From Alcaligenaceae bacterium (lineage in GTDB: Bacteria; Pseudomonadota; Gammaproteobacteria; Burkholderiales; Burkholderiaceae_B): a stretch of 64,000 nucleotides of DNA. The DNA lies in contig JAUNUJ010000005.1 of NCBI GenBank assembly GCA_030538235.1, forward strand, positions 162,491-226,490, read 5' to 3'. The position numbers and the translations under genes were made by a program. Positions 48,926 through 57,311 of this stretch are shown here, one piece after another (positions within the stretch are counted from its first letter, which is position 1; every line of letters begins with the position of its first letter). The notes below the pieces were generated by a model. It was not told where the DNA came from. It was given only the letters and a program-made list of their open reading frames with translations, and did not search any database.

Positions 48926-48966
48926 AAGGTCACGTCGAGTACATAAATACTCACTGTCGTGGCCTT
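48926..48966 (+). other. Structured hairpin in the grpE leader
   Basis: Outer stem of nine pairs, AAGGTCACG (48926-48934) with CGTGGCCTT (48958-48966), one wobble; inner stem GAGTA (48937-48941) with TACTC (48948-48952) and loop CATAAA. It is followed by GATTTTTGTT. It lies between the heat-shock promoter and grpE, so it could be an attenuator, or a terminator for hemH transcripts. Confidence 0.65.
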
Positions 48967-49001
48967 GATTTTTGTTACTTACATTATTTCAGGAATGCTT
49001 T

Positions 49002-49598
49002 ATGACTGAGAAGAACCAAGAACAGCAACAAGCTCAAGAAACAACTGAGCACCTCCTTAGCGAAGAGGAGTTTGCACAAAATGAGCCGATCAGTGAAAAA
49101 GAAATTATCGAGAGCCTCGGCGCTGAGTTTGAAGAATCAACGGCCGATTTGGGAGCGATGGTTTCTGAGCTACAAGAAGAGCTTGTTCGCAAGCACGAGG
49201 AGCTATTAAGAGCCCATGCTGAGGTGGAAAATATCCGTCGTCGTAGTCAGGAGGAAGTGGCCAAAGCCCGTAAATTCTCCTTAGAGTCATTTGCCGAGAG
49301 TTTGATCCCGGTGCGCGACAGCTTGGAAGCGGCCTTGGCCCATGAGCAGCAATCAGTAGATGCCTATAGAGAGGGTGTTGAAACCACCTTGCGTCAGTTG
49401 ATTCAGGCCTTTGAACGCAATAGCTTAAAAGAAGTAGCGCCGGCTATTGGTGATGCCTTTGACCCTAATGTGCATCAAGCGATTTCTTCAATCAGCGATC
49501 CCAATCATGCGACTAATACCATTGTTCAGGTATTACAAAAGGGCTATACCCTGTCTGAACGTGTGGTTCGTCCGGCATTGGTCGTTGTTGCGGTTTAA
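49002..49598 (+). CDS. grpE: Nucleotide exchange factor GrpE
   Basis: Releases ADP from DnaK; 198 residues from ATG 49002, chosen because CAGGAA lies 6 bases upstream and the in-frame extension to 48972 has a hydrophobic, non-GrpE sequence. A long N-terminal coiled coil (ELQEELVRKHEELLRAHAEVENIRRRSQEE) leads to the beta domain with SLKEVAPAIGDAFDPNVHQAISS. First of grpE-dnaK-dnaJ. Confidence 0.96.
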   Translation: MTEKNQEQQQAQETTEHLLSEEEFAQNEPISEKEIIESLGAEFEESTADLGAMVSELQEELVRKHEELLRAHAEVENIRRRSQEEVAKARKFSLESFAESLIPVRDSLEAALAHEQQSVDAYREGVETTLRQLIQAFERNSLKEVAPAIGDAFDPNVHQAISSISDPNHATNTIVQVLQKGYTLSERVVRPALVVVAV

Positions 49599-49614
49599 AA
49601 AATTAAAACTATCT

Positions 49615-49642
49615 CTTGAAATATAAATTTCAAACCCTATCT
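49615..49642 (+). promoter_or_regulatory. Sigma-32 promoter upstream of dnaK
   Basis: CTTGAAA (49615-49621), 13 bases, CCCTATCT (49635-49642): seven of seven at the -35 and a close -10. The spacing equals that of the grpE promoter. dnaK starts 44 bases downstream. Confidence 0.75.
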
Positions 49643-49685
49643 TAGGTGGGTCAGAAATTAAATTATTTTCGTAAGGAAATTACAT

Positions 49686-51611
49686 ATGTCTAAAATTATT
49701 GGTATTGACTTAGGTACTACCAACAGCTGCGTCTCATTATTAGACGGTAAGCAAATCAAGATCATTGAAAACGCAGAGGGTGGTCGTACAACCCCATCCG
49801 TTGTGGCTTATTTACAAGACGGTGAAATTTTAGTCGGTGCACCTGCCAAGCGTCAGGCCGTCACCAACCCTAAAAACACACTTTACGCCATTAAGCGTTT
49901 AATCGGTCGTCGTTTTGAAGACGCCGAAGTGCAAAAAGATATCGAAATGACCCCGTACCAAATCGTTAAAGCGGACAATGGCGACGCTTGGGTTGAGGTT
50001 AACGGCAAGAAAATGGCACCTCCTCAGGTCTCTGCAGAAGTTCTTCGCAAGATGAAGGAAACTGCCGAAGCGTTTTTAGGTGAGCCGGTCACTGAAGCAG
50101 TGATTACCGTACCTGCTTACTTTAATGATAGCCAGCGTCAAGCCACACAAGACGCCGGTCGTATTGCCGGTCTTGAGGTTAAGCGTATTATTAACGAGCC
50201 GACTGCCGCTGCTTTAGCTTTCGGTATGGACAAAGTTGATAGCGGCGATCGCAAGATTGCAGTGTTTGACTTAGGTGGCGGTACCTTTGACGTGTCAATC
50301 ATTGAGATTGCCGACGTTGACGGTGATAAGCAGTTTGAAGTGCTATCTACTAACGGTGATACTTTCCTGGGTGGTGAGGACTTTGACCAACGCATTATCG
50401 AGTACATCATCGATGAGTTCAAAAAAGAGCAGGGCGTTGATTTATCTAAAGACGTACTCGCTTTGCAGCGCTTAAAAGAAGCCGCCGAAAAAGCGAAGAT
50501 TGAGCTATCTTCAACGACTCAGACTGATATTAACTTACCGTACGTGACCGCTGATGCTTCAGGTCCTAAGCACTTGAACATTCGCTTGACGCGTGCCAAG
50601 TTAGAAGCTTTAGTTGAAGATTTAGTTGAGCGCACACTTGAGCCTTGCCGTGTGGCGATCAAAGATGCGGGTATTAAATTATCTGAAATCGATGACGTTA
50701 TCCTAGTTGGTGGTATGACTCGTATGCCGGCGGTACAGGAAAAGGTTAAGGAGTTCTTCGGTAAAGAGCCTCGTAAAGACGTGAACCCGGATGAAGCAGT
50801 AGCACAGGGTGCTGCACTTCAAGGTTCAGTATTGTCCGGTGACCGTACTGACGTTCTATTATTAGATGTAACGCCATTATCTCTAGGTATTGAGACCCTA
50901 GGTGGTGTGATGACTAAGATGATTGAGAAAAACACAACCATCCCGACTCGTCACCAACAAACCTTCTCAACGGCCGATGATAATCAGCCTGCGGTAACCA
51001 TTAAAGTGTTCCAGGGTGAGCGTGAAATCGCTTCCGGCAATAAGTTGTTAGGTGAGTTTAACCTTGAAGGTATTCCACCGGCACCACGCGGTTTGCCGCA
51101 GATTGAAGTAACCTTTGATATTGACGCTAATGGCGTGTTACACGTGTCAGCTAAAGACAAGGGTACCGGTAAAGAAAATCAGGTCACAATTAAAGCGAAC
51201 TCTGGTTTATCTGATGCTGAAGTCGAGCGTATGATCAAAGACGCCGAGGCGAATGCCGAAGAGGATAAGCGTACTGCTGAATTAGTTAACGCTCGTAATC
51301 AGGGTGATGTCTTAGTTCACAGTACTCGCAAGTCTTTAGAAGAGTACGGCGATAAGCTTGATGCTGCAGAAAAAGAAGCCATCGAAAACGCGATCAAAGA
51401 CTTAGAAGAAGCTCTTAAGGGCGACGATAAGACAGCGATCGAAGAGAAGACTGAGGCCCTAGGTGTCGCTTCTCAGAAGTTAGGCGAAAAGATGTACGCT
51501 GATATGCAAGCTCAGGCAGCAGCCGAACAAGGTGCCGCTGATGCGGGTGCTCAGCCTGCAGACGACAATGTCGTTGACGCCGACTTCAAAGAAGTTAAGC
51601 GTGAAGACTAA
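49686..51611 (+). CDS. dnaK: Chaperone protein DnaK (Hsp70)
   Basis: 641-residue ATP-dependent chaperone. [17 protein letters not shown] (residues 4-20), the phosphate loops [18 protein letters not shown] and [16 protein letters not shown], the linker [13 protein letters not shown] and the substrate-binding domain are intact; the tail ends [11 protein letters not shown]. Codon use is highly biased, as expected for an abundant protein. AAGGAA precedes the ATG. Confidence 0.99.
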   Translation: MSKIIGIDLGTTNSCVSLLDGKQIKIIENAEGGRTTPSVVAYLQDGEILVGAPAKRQAVTNPKNTLYAIKRLIGRRFEDAEVQKDIEMTPYQIVKADNGDAWVEVNGKKMAPPQVSAEVLRKMKETAEAFLGEPVTEAVITVPAYFNDSQRQATQDAGRIAGLEVKRIINEPTAAALAFGMDKVDSGDRKIAVFDLGGGTFDVSIIEIADVDGDKQFEVLSTNGDTFLGGEDFDQRIIEYIIDEFKKEQGVDLSKDVLALQRLKEAAEKAKIELSSTTQTDINLPYVTADASGPKHLNIRLTRAKLEALVEDLVERTLEPCRVAIKDAGIKLSEIDDVILVGGMTRMPAVQEKVKEFFGKEPRKDVNPDEAVAQGAALQGSVLSGDRTDVLLLDVTPLSLGIETLGGVMTKMIEKNTTIPTRHQQTFSTADDNQPAVTIKVFQGEREIASGNKLLGEFNLEGIPPAPRGLPQIEVTFDIDANGVLHVSAKDKGTGKENQVTIKANSGLSDAEVERMIKDAEANAEEDKRTAELVNARNQGDVLVHSTRKSLEEYGDKLDAAEKEAIENAIKDLEEALKGDDKTAIEEKTEALGVASQKLGEKMYADMQAQAAAEQGAADAGAQPADDNVVDADFKEVKRED

Positions 51612-51627
51612 TTAGTCTTGACTCATA

Positions 51628-51667
51628 AAAATGCTCCCGGCACGGTTTTTACTGGCGGGAGCATTTT
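51628..51667 (+). terminator. Hairpin between dnaK and dnaJ
   Basis: AAAATGCTCCCG (51628-51639) pairs perfectly with CGGGAGCATTTT (51656-51667) around a 16-base loop, followed by GTTTGT. Probably a partial terminator lowering dnaJ relative to dnaK. Confidence 0.75.
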
Positions 51668-51697
51668 GTTTGTAAAAAGTACAAAGGTATATTTTAA

Positions 51698-52825
51698 ATG
51701 GCAAAAGCTGATTATTACGAATCGTTAGGCCTAGGCAAAAACGCCACTGAAGACGAGATTAAAAAAGCCTTCCGTAAACTCGCCATGAAATACCACCCGG
51801 ATCGCACCCAAGGCGATAAGGCAGCGGAAGAAAAATTTAAGACGATCAAAGAGGCCTATGACGTTTTATCCGATCCGGAGAAAAAGGCTGCCTACGATCG
51901 TTTCGGTCATGCCGGTGTGGATCCTAACGGTATGGGTGGCATGGGTGGTGCCGGTTTTGATGATTTAGGTGATATCTTCGGTAATATCTTCGGCGATATT
52001 TTCGGTCAAGGTGGTGGTCAACGCCATAGCGGTCCTCGCGTGACCCGGGGTGCGGATTTGCGTTATCGCATGGAAATCACCCTTGAGCAGGCAGCAGAAG
52101 GTTATAAAACCGAGATTCGTGTACCTAGTTGGGAAATTTGTGAGACCTGTGACGGTTCCGGTGCCAAAGAAGGTACCGAAGCCACTACCTGTAGCATGTG
52201 TCATGGTGCCGGTGCGGTCAATATGCGTCAGGGTATTTTCCATATGCAGCAAACGTGTCCACAATGTCACGGTTCGGGCAAGGAAATCAAAGATCCTTGT
52301 AAGTCATGTGACGGTGTTGGGCGCGTTCGTAAGCACAAGACCTTAGAAGTTGATATCCCTGCTGGGATTGATAGCGGTATGCGCGTACGTTCTGCAGGCA
52401 ATGGCGAACCTGGCGAAAATGGCGGCCCTCCGGGTGATTTGTATATTGACGTGTACATTAAGCCACACGACATCTTTACACGCGATGGCGATGATTTACA
52501 TTGCGAGGTCCCGATGTCCTTTGCGACTGCCGCATTAGGTGGCAGCTTGACCGTACCGACGCTAACCGGTAAGGGCGAGATCAAGATTCCTGAAGGTACT
52601 CAAACATCCAAGGTATTCCGTCTTCGCGGTAAAGGCATTAAGGGTGTACGTGCGGGCTATCCGGGTGATTTGTATTGCCATGTGGTGGTTGAAACGCCGG
52701 TGCGCTTAAGCGATGAACAAAAGGATTTATTGAAGAAATTCGCTGAATCAGTAGAAAAAGATGCGGATAAGCACTCACCTCAAAATAAATCTTGGGGTGA
52801 CCGCTTAAGAAATTTCTTTAGTTAA
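51698..52825 (+). CDS. dnaJ: Co-chaperone DnaJ (Hsp40)
   Basis: 375-residue stimulator of DnaK ATPase. J domain at residues 1-70 with HPD in MKYHPDRT, a Gly/Phe-rich linker ([23 protein letters not shown]), four zinc repeats [24 protein letters not shown] and CKSCDGVG, and a full C-terminal substrate domain. Type I DnaJ. Confidence 0.98.
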   Translation: MAKADYYESLGLGKNATEDEIKKAFRKLAMKYHPDRTQGDKAAEEKFKTIKEAYDVLSDPEKKAAYDRFGHAGVDPNGMGGMGGAGFDDLGDIFGNIFGDIFGQGGGQRHSGPRVTRGADLRYRMEITLEQAAEGYKTEIRVPSWEICETCDGSGAKEGTEATTCSMCHGAGAVNMRQGIFHMQQTCPQCHGSGKEIKDPCKSCDGVGRVRKHKTLEVDIPAGIDSGMRVRSAGNGEPGENGGPPGDLYIDVYIKPHDIFTRDGDDLHCEVPMSFATAALGGSLTVPTLTGKGEIKIPEGTQTSKVFRLRGKGIKGVRAGYPGDLYCHVVVETPVRLSDEQKDLLKKFAESVEKDADKHSPQNKSWGDRLRNFFS

Positions 52826-52836
52826 GTTCGATAGTT

Positions 52837-52873
52837 AAGACCTCTTTTGTATACTATGCAAAAGAGGTCTTTT
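52837..52873 (+). terminator. Rho-independent terminator after dnaJ
   Basis: AAGACCTCTTTTG (52837-52849) pairs with CAAAAGAGGTCTT (52859-52871), followed by TT. It ends the heat-shock operon just before the quinone oxidoreductase gene. Confidence 0.9.
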
Positions 52874-52900
52874 GTTTTACAACATAGTGTGGAGTTTATG

Positions 52901-53890
52901 ATGCGAGCGATTGAGATTAATGGTGCCGGTGGTCCGGACGTATTGCAGTTGACTGAGCGTGAGAAACCAGAGCTCAAAGCCGGAGAGGTATTAATCAGAG
53001 TAAAAGCAGCCGGGATTAACCGTCCGGATGTGGCGCAACGCGAGGGCAGTTATCCTCCTCCTAAAGGCGCTTCCGACTTGCCTGGCCTTGAGGTTGCCGG
53101 GGTGATTGTTGAGGGTGATGTGAGTGGTACCAATTTGACCATTGGTGATGAGGTTTGTGCACTGACCCCGGGTGGTGGTTATGCGGAATACGTTGCGACC
53201 CAAGCTAGTCATTGCTTGCCGATACCAAAGGGTCTCAGCATGATTGAAGCGGCGGGTTTACCAGAAACCTATTTTACTGTCTGGGTCAATGTCTTTGATC
53301 GGGTTGGTTTATCGGAGGGTGAGACCTTATTAGTTCATGGGGGCGCTAGCGGGATCGGCACAACAGCTATTCAAATCGCCAAAGCCATGGGTCACACCGT
53401 CTATGCAACCGCCGGTTCGGATGAGCGTGTTAAAGCTATTGAATCGCTTGGATGTGATAAAGGCATCAACTACAAGACGCAAGATTTCGTTGAAGAAATT
53501 GCGGCTTTAACAGAAAAGCGCGGGGTCGATGTGATCCTCGATATGGTGGCAGGTGATTACGTCAGTAAAAACATCCGCTGTCTGGCAGACGATGGTCGCC
53601 TATCGATGATTGCGATTATGGGTGGCCGAATCGGTGAGCTTGATGCTGCACGTATTGTCTTTAAGCGCTTGACCGTGACCGGTTCTAGCTTGAGACCCCG
53701 TACAGATCAGTACAAGGCGAAAATCGCTAGGGCATTGGAGCAAAAGGTCTGGCCATTAATTGAGTCAGGCGCGATTAAACCGGTAGTTCATGCCGTTTTT
53801 GATTACACAGAGATTCAAAAAGCGCATGAAATGATGGATGCCGGTGAGCAAATCGGTAAAATTATCATCACTTTCCCGGACACTGAATAG
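52901..53890 (+). CDS. NAD(P)H quinone oxidoreductase, PIG3 family
   Basis: A zinc-independent MDR enzyme, 329 residues from ATG 52901. I choose 52901 (MRAIEINGAGG) because GGAG lies 6 bases upstream; ATG 52898 is possible, and the longer frame from 52847 overlaps the dnaJ terminator. GINRPDVAQREGSYPPPKGASDLPGLEVAG and LLVHGGASGIGTTAIQIAKAMGHTVYATAGSDE mark the PIG3/TIGR02824-type subgroup. It precedes tpiA as in other Burkholderiales. Substrate not known. Confidence 0.88.
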   Translation: MRAIEINGAGGPDVLQLTEREKPELKAGEVLIRVKAAGINRPDVAQREGSYPPPKGASDLPGLEVAGVIVEGDVSGTNLTIGDEVCALTPGGGYAEYVATQASHCLPIPKGLSMIEAAGLPETYFTVWVNVFDRVGLSEGETLLVHGGASGIGTTAIQIAKAMGHTVYATAGSDERVKAIESLGCDKGINYKTQDFVEEIAALTEKRGVDVILDMVAGDYVSKNIRCLADDGRLSMIAIMGGRIGELDAARIVFKRLTVTGSSLRPRTDQYKAKIARALEQKVWPLIESGAIKPVVHAVFDYTEIQKAHEMMDAGEQIGKIIITFPDTE

Positions 53891-53947
53891 CTTTTCAAGC
53901 TATAATTACGGGTTATCTTCGAAATATAAGTTCTAAATTCAACAATA

Positions 53948-54727
53948 GTGACTGTGAGCAATAATAATCTTGATGTGCTGCCTAAGGGCGGTCGTTTAGT
54001 ACTCGGTAACTGGAAAATGCACGGTAGTATCTTGGAAAACCGTGAGTTAGTCCGTCGCTTACTGGAGGGTAGTGAAGAGCTACCTGCCGGTGTGCTAGCC
54101 GGTGTTTGTGTGCCTTTCCCATATCTTGCCCAGGCCAGAGAGCTACTTCATGCAAGTGATATCAGTTGGGGTGCGCAGGACGTCAGTTGCCATCCTCAGG
54201 GGGCCTATACCGGTGAGGTCTCAGCACAAATGCTGAGCGATTTTGGTTGCACTTGGGTTTTAGTCGGCCACTCCGAGCGTCGTTCAATGCATGGCGAAAA
54301 TAGTGCTCAGGTTGCTGAAAAGGCTCAAAAAGCGATTAAACGCGGTATCACACCGGTGGTTTGTGTTGGTGAATCCTTTAAAGAGCACGAAGATGGTGCT
54401 GCCTTGGATGTTATTCGTCAGCAACTAAAACCTATTTTGGCATTGGGTGCTGAGCAAGTGAGCAAAATGGTCATTGCTTATGAGCCGATTTGGGCTATTG
54501 GTACCGGTTTAACCGCCACACCAGAGCAGGCCCAAACAGTGCATGCCTATATTCGTTCGCTCGCTGAGGAAATCGGTGTGAATTCGCTGTATATTTTATA
54601 TGGTGGCAGTGTCAAAGCTGATAATGCCGCTAGTTTATTTGCGATGCCGGATATCAATGGTGCCTTAGTCGGTGGTGCATCCCTAGATGCAAACGATTTT
54701 TTAGCGATTGCGGCCGTTGAGGTGTAG
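53948..54727 (+). CDS. tpiA: Triosephosphate isomerase
   Basis: Interconverts dihydroxyacetone phosphate and glyceraldehyde 3-phosphate; 259 residues. LVLGNWKMHG holds the catalytic Lys, LVGHSERR the catalytic His and VIAYEPIWAIGTG the catalytic Glu, with YGGSVKADNA as the phosphate loop. Start is GTG 53948 with no clear ribosome binding site; GTG 53954 is an alternative. The N-terminal extension before LGNWKM is somewhat long. Confidence 0.96.
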   Translation: MTVSNNNLDVLPKGGRLVLGNWKMHGSILENRELVRRLLEGSEELPAGVLAGVCVPFPYLAQARELLHASDISWGAQDVSCHPQGAYTGEVSAQMLSDFGCTWVLVGHSERRSMHGENSAQVAEKAQKAIKRGITPVVCVGESFKEHEDGAALDVIRQQLKPILALGAEQVSKMVIAYEPIWAIGTGLTATPEQAQTVHAYIRSLAEEIGVNSLYILYGGSVKADNAASLFAMPDINGALVGGASLDANDFLAIAAVEV

Positions 54728-54830
54728 GTCATACGCTTGTCGTCGTGGTTATTTTTTAGCAGTTATTGTTAATTTATTTTAAATTTAAAGTTTGAGCTAT
54801 TAGCTCGTATTCCTTAGTTGGAGTTTTTTA

Positions 54831-55364
54831 ATGCCGTCATTTATTTTTCCAGTATTAATTGTTGTGCAAGTGATCGCCGCTTTCGCCTTAATTGGTCTCG
54901 TTATGCTACAACAGGGCAAGGGTGCTGATATGGGTTCCGCTTTTGGTGGTGGTTCGGCCGGTAGTATCTTCGGTTCTGCAGGTGCCTCAAATTTCTTTTC
55001 ACGCATGACTAAGTGGGCAGCGATCGTGTTCTTCGGTTGTACTTTGGGTTTAGCTTATATCGGTAGTACGTCGATGGCTCCTTCAGCCGTAAGTAGTGGT
55101 CCTGATGCCGGTTTGATGGAGCAATTCAATGAAGTACCTGTAGCACCCGGTGCGACCGGTTCGGCTATGCCTGCTGCACCCGGTGCCGCTAGCGATAGCG
55201 CTGTACCTGCAGTACCTGCAACTCCGGCTACTCCGGCAGCTGAAGCAGTAGAAGAGGCGGCTACAGATGCAGCAGCTGCGGTTGAAAATTCAGTTGAAGA
55301 GGCCACGCCTTCTTTAGGTGTGCCGGCAGCACCAACTACTGAAGAAGCACCGGCTGCACAGTAA
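54831..55364 (+). CDS. secG: Preprotein translocase subunit SecG
   Basis: Small SecYEG subunit, 177 residues. Two membrane segments (IFPVLIVVQVIAAFALIGLVML and WAAIVFFGCTLGLAYIGS) flank the conserved QQGKGADMGSAFGGGSAGSIFGSAGASNFFSRMTKW. The C-terminal 90 residues are an Ala/Pro/Glu-rich tail longer than in E. coli SecG, with internal AP repeats (PAVPATPATPAAEAVEEAATDAAAA). tRNA-Leu follows, as in related genomes. Confidence 0.94.
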   Translation: MPSFIFPVLIVVQVIAAFALIGLVMLQQGKGADMGSAFGGGSAGSIFGSAGASNFFSRMTKWAAIVFFGCTLGLAYIGSTSMAPSAVSSGPDAGLMEQFNEVPVAPGATGSAMPAAPGAASDSAVPAVPATPATPAAEAVEEAATDAAAAVENSVEEATPSLGVPAAPTTEEAPAAQ

Positions 55365-55380
55365 TTGATTGTCGTTATTA

Positions 55381-55412
55381 GAATGTGGTCTACAAATAGA
55401 CCGCATTCTTTT
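55381..55412 (+). terminator. Rho-independent terminator after secG
   Basis: GAATGTGGTCTA (55381-55392) pairs with TAGACCGCATTC (55397-55408), one wobble, followed by TTTT. Confidence 0.9.
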
Positions 55413-55450
55413 GGAAATGGTAGATTTAGCTTCTTTTCTTTGTTTTAACT

Positions 55451-55479
55451 TTGCAGAAAAGATAAATATGTGATAGAAT
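55451..55479 (+). promoter_or_regulatory. Sigma-70 promoter of tRNA-Leu
   Basis: TTGCAG (55451-55456), 17 bases, TAGAAT (55474-55479); the tRNA begins 45 bases later. Confidence 0.75.
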
Positions 55480-55523
55480 CTACCTCTTTATCGCAAGATA
55501 GAAATTCAAAAATCTTCAAAATT

Positions 55524-55608
55524 GCTCACGTGGTGGAATTGGTAGACACGCTACCTTGAGGTGGTAGTGGCGAGAGCCTTGGGAGTTCAACTCTCCCCGT
55601 GAGCACCA
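55524..55608 (+). tRNA. tRNA-Leu (GAG)
   Basis: 85 bases with encoded CCA. Acceptor GCTCACG pairs with CGTGAGC, anticodon arm CTACC-TTGAGGT-GGTAG has anticodon GAG, a long variable arm follows (TGGCGAGAGCC), then T-arm GGGAGTTCAACTCTCCC. In Burkholderiales this tRNA commonly stands between secG and nuoA; here mobile-element debris follows. Confidence 0.97.
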
Positions 55609-55699
55609 TCAACTTTAGTTTTTTGTGTTATATATTAAACAAACTAAAGATAAATCCCACACATATTCCACACAACATCCCACAAAAAAATTCTAGCTA

Positions 55700-55864
55700 G
55701 TATTTATAAGTCCGGTAAAAAAATATCGGGTCGAATTTAGGCATAATGGTGAACGTTACATCGCCACTTATCCGACTAAGCGTGAGTGCCAACAATGGAT
55801 GATCGAAAAGACAATAGAGTTATCTAAACCGGTCAGTCAGCGTAAATCTTTACTCGATGGGTAA
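55700..55864 (+). pseudogene. Truncated phage-type integrase, N-terminal arm-binding domain only
   Basis: A 54-codon open stretch, no start codon visible, reads VKKYRVEFRHNGERYIATYPTKRECQQWMIEKT and so on to TAA 55862. This is the pattern of the arm-DNA-binding N-terminus of tyrosine integrases (short beta sheet, then the helix KRECQQWM). The catalytic domain is missing, replaced by IS3 sequence. Its position, 91 bases after a tRNA gene, fits an element that had integrated at tRNA-Leu. Confidence 0.75.
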
Positions 55865-56576
55865 TTCCCCATTTTTAGCAGTATTTCTCCCAAGTCAGCG
55901 TCGCCTTGAGCGTGATCAACCCGTCATCGATGCGTTCAATGCCATTATCCAGGAGCCAATTCGAGCGCGTTGGGGCGTCTGGACATGTTTGTATCGCTTG
56001 AGGTTGGATGGTAAGTTATGGAATTTTAAGCGAGTGTGGCGTATTTATTGTGCGATGAACTTGATTCAATAACGTTGTACAAAGAAACGGTTACCGGAAC
56101 GAGAACCGGTTCCTTTAGCGGTTCCTGCTGAATCGAATTATAGTTGGTCTTTTGATGTTATGAGTGATGCGCTATACAACGAAACTCGTTTCCGAGTGCT
56201 CAATATCATTGATGAAGGCGTCAGGGAAGCCTTAGATCTATCGTGATTGATACCTCGCTGTCGGCTGCCTGACTGGTGAAAACTCTAGAGCAGCTTAAAG
56301 CAGAAAGAGGCCTTCCTAAAATAATTCGCGTCGACAATGGGAGTGAAATGACCTTCTTCGTTTTTACGCCATGGTGCAAAGAAAATAGCATCACGATTTG
56401 TTATATTGAATCCGGCAAGCCAAAGAAAATGCCTATATCGAACAGAAGTATTAGATCCACATTTGTTCTTCTCGTTAGCTCAAGTACGGGGGCTCAGTTG
56501 GGCCTGGGTGTTAAGTAATAACGAGGAACGACTCTATAAATCACTGGGAGATTTACCACCCAGTGAATTTAAATGA
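55857..56576 (+). pseudogene. Decayed IS3-family transposase OrfB
   Basis: Three reading frames must be joined to follow the protein. The HTH_21-like part RRLERDQPVIDAFN...LYRLRLDGKLWNFKRVWRIYCAMNLIQ is in the first frame until TAA 56070. It continues past that stop as TKKRLPEREPVPLAVPAESNYSWSFDVMSDAL, with the first catalytic Asp. A frameshift near 56235 leads to LEQLKAERGLPKIIRVDNGSE (second Asp). A second shift near 56420 removes the region that should carry the catalytic Glu (NAYIERFN). The C-terminus ends LGDLPPSEFK at TGA 56574-56576. No terminal inverted repeats were identified. Confidence 0.88.
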
Positions 56577-56655
56577 TAGTTAGCAGCAGAAGTCTCTAGT
56601 TACGAACTGTGCGCTTGATGGTAAGTTTACGGTTAAACTTGGTGTTTAAAACAAT

Positions 56656-56684
56656 AAAGTCATCTGCTGTCAACAGATGACTTT
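56656..56684. terminator. Rho-independent terminator
   Basis: AAAGTCATCTG (56656-56666) pairs with CAGATGACTTT (56674-56684), loop CTGTCAA. It separates the IS3 remnant from the minus-strand DUF2798 gene. Confidence 0.8.
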
Positions 56685-56756
56685 AAGATTTGCTTGATTG
56701 CTATCTGCTTCTTAGTGTCAGTAGTACAAACAAGCTAAGAACAGCTTACGATCACT

Positions 56757-57029
56757 TTAGTTACTTGGTGTCGCAATCATACGGCCTACCACACGACGCA
56801 AGAGGGGTAAAACCACCATCACTAGCGGAAAGGCAATCATCCAAGATTGAGTCCAGTTATTGAACCAAATGGCTGTGACGCCATCGATAAAGCCTAAATT
56901 TTTTAGGGTGTTGTATGCTGAAATAACACCACTCATCAGACCTGATAGCAATAAGGGCATTAACCAGTGGATACTTTTGGGAGGAAGTTTAGGCAACAAA
57001 CCAAAAAAGAAATGTGTGTTTTTTTTCAT
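56757..57029 (-). CDS. DUF2798 family membrane protein
   Basis: A 90-residue protein with two hydrophobic segments: IHWLMPLLLSGLMSGVISAYNTL and SWMIAFPLVMVVLPLLRRVVGRM. The order KLPPK-two helices-PLLRR is the pattern of DUF2798 as I recall it. No function is known. It lies alone between the IS3 remnant and the phosphate cotransporter gene; the 282 bases to the latter contain no other gene. Confidence 0.7.
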   Translation of the reverse strand: MKKNTHFFFGLLPKLPPKSIHWLMPLLLSGLMSGVISAYNTLKNLGFIDGVTAIWFNNWTQSWMIAFPLVMVVLPLLRRVVGRMIATPSN

Positions 57030-57311
57030 TTAAATCGTCTAAATAATAAAAAGTATAGAACACACATCAATGCTCGATGGTGCTCGACAAATAAATAATA
57101 AAAAGGGAAAAGTAGTGCCAATGATTTTTGGCAATCCTTGGCGATATTTTAAGCTTTCTAGAGTAGCTTTTCCATTGATTTATTAGTATTTGCTAATATA
57201 GTTATAGTTTGGGCTGCTTTTGTGATAAGTTGTTTTTAATTTAGAATAAATAATGACAACTTTTAGTGCTAGCTAGCGATTTAAAAATATAAAAATAGTG
57301 ATACAGATAAG

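Noticed and set aside
57219-57237. Pho box before the Na/phosphate cotransporter
   Set aside because: The TTGT repeats have a 10-base rather than 11-base period and the rest does not match.
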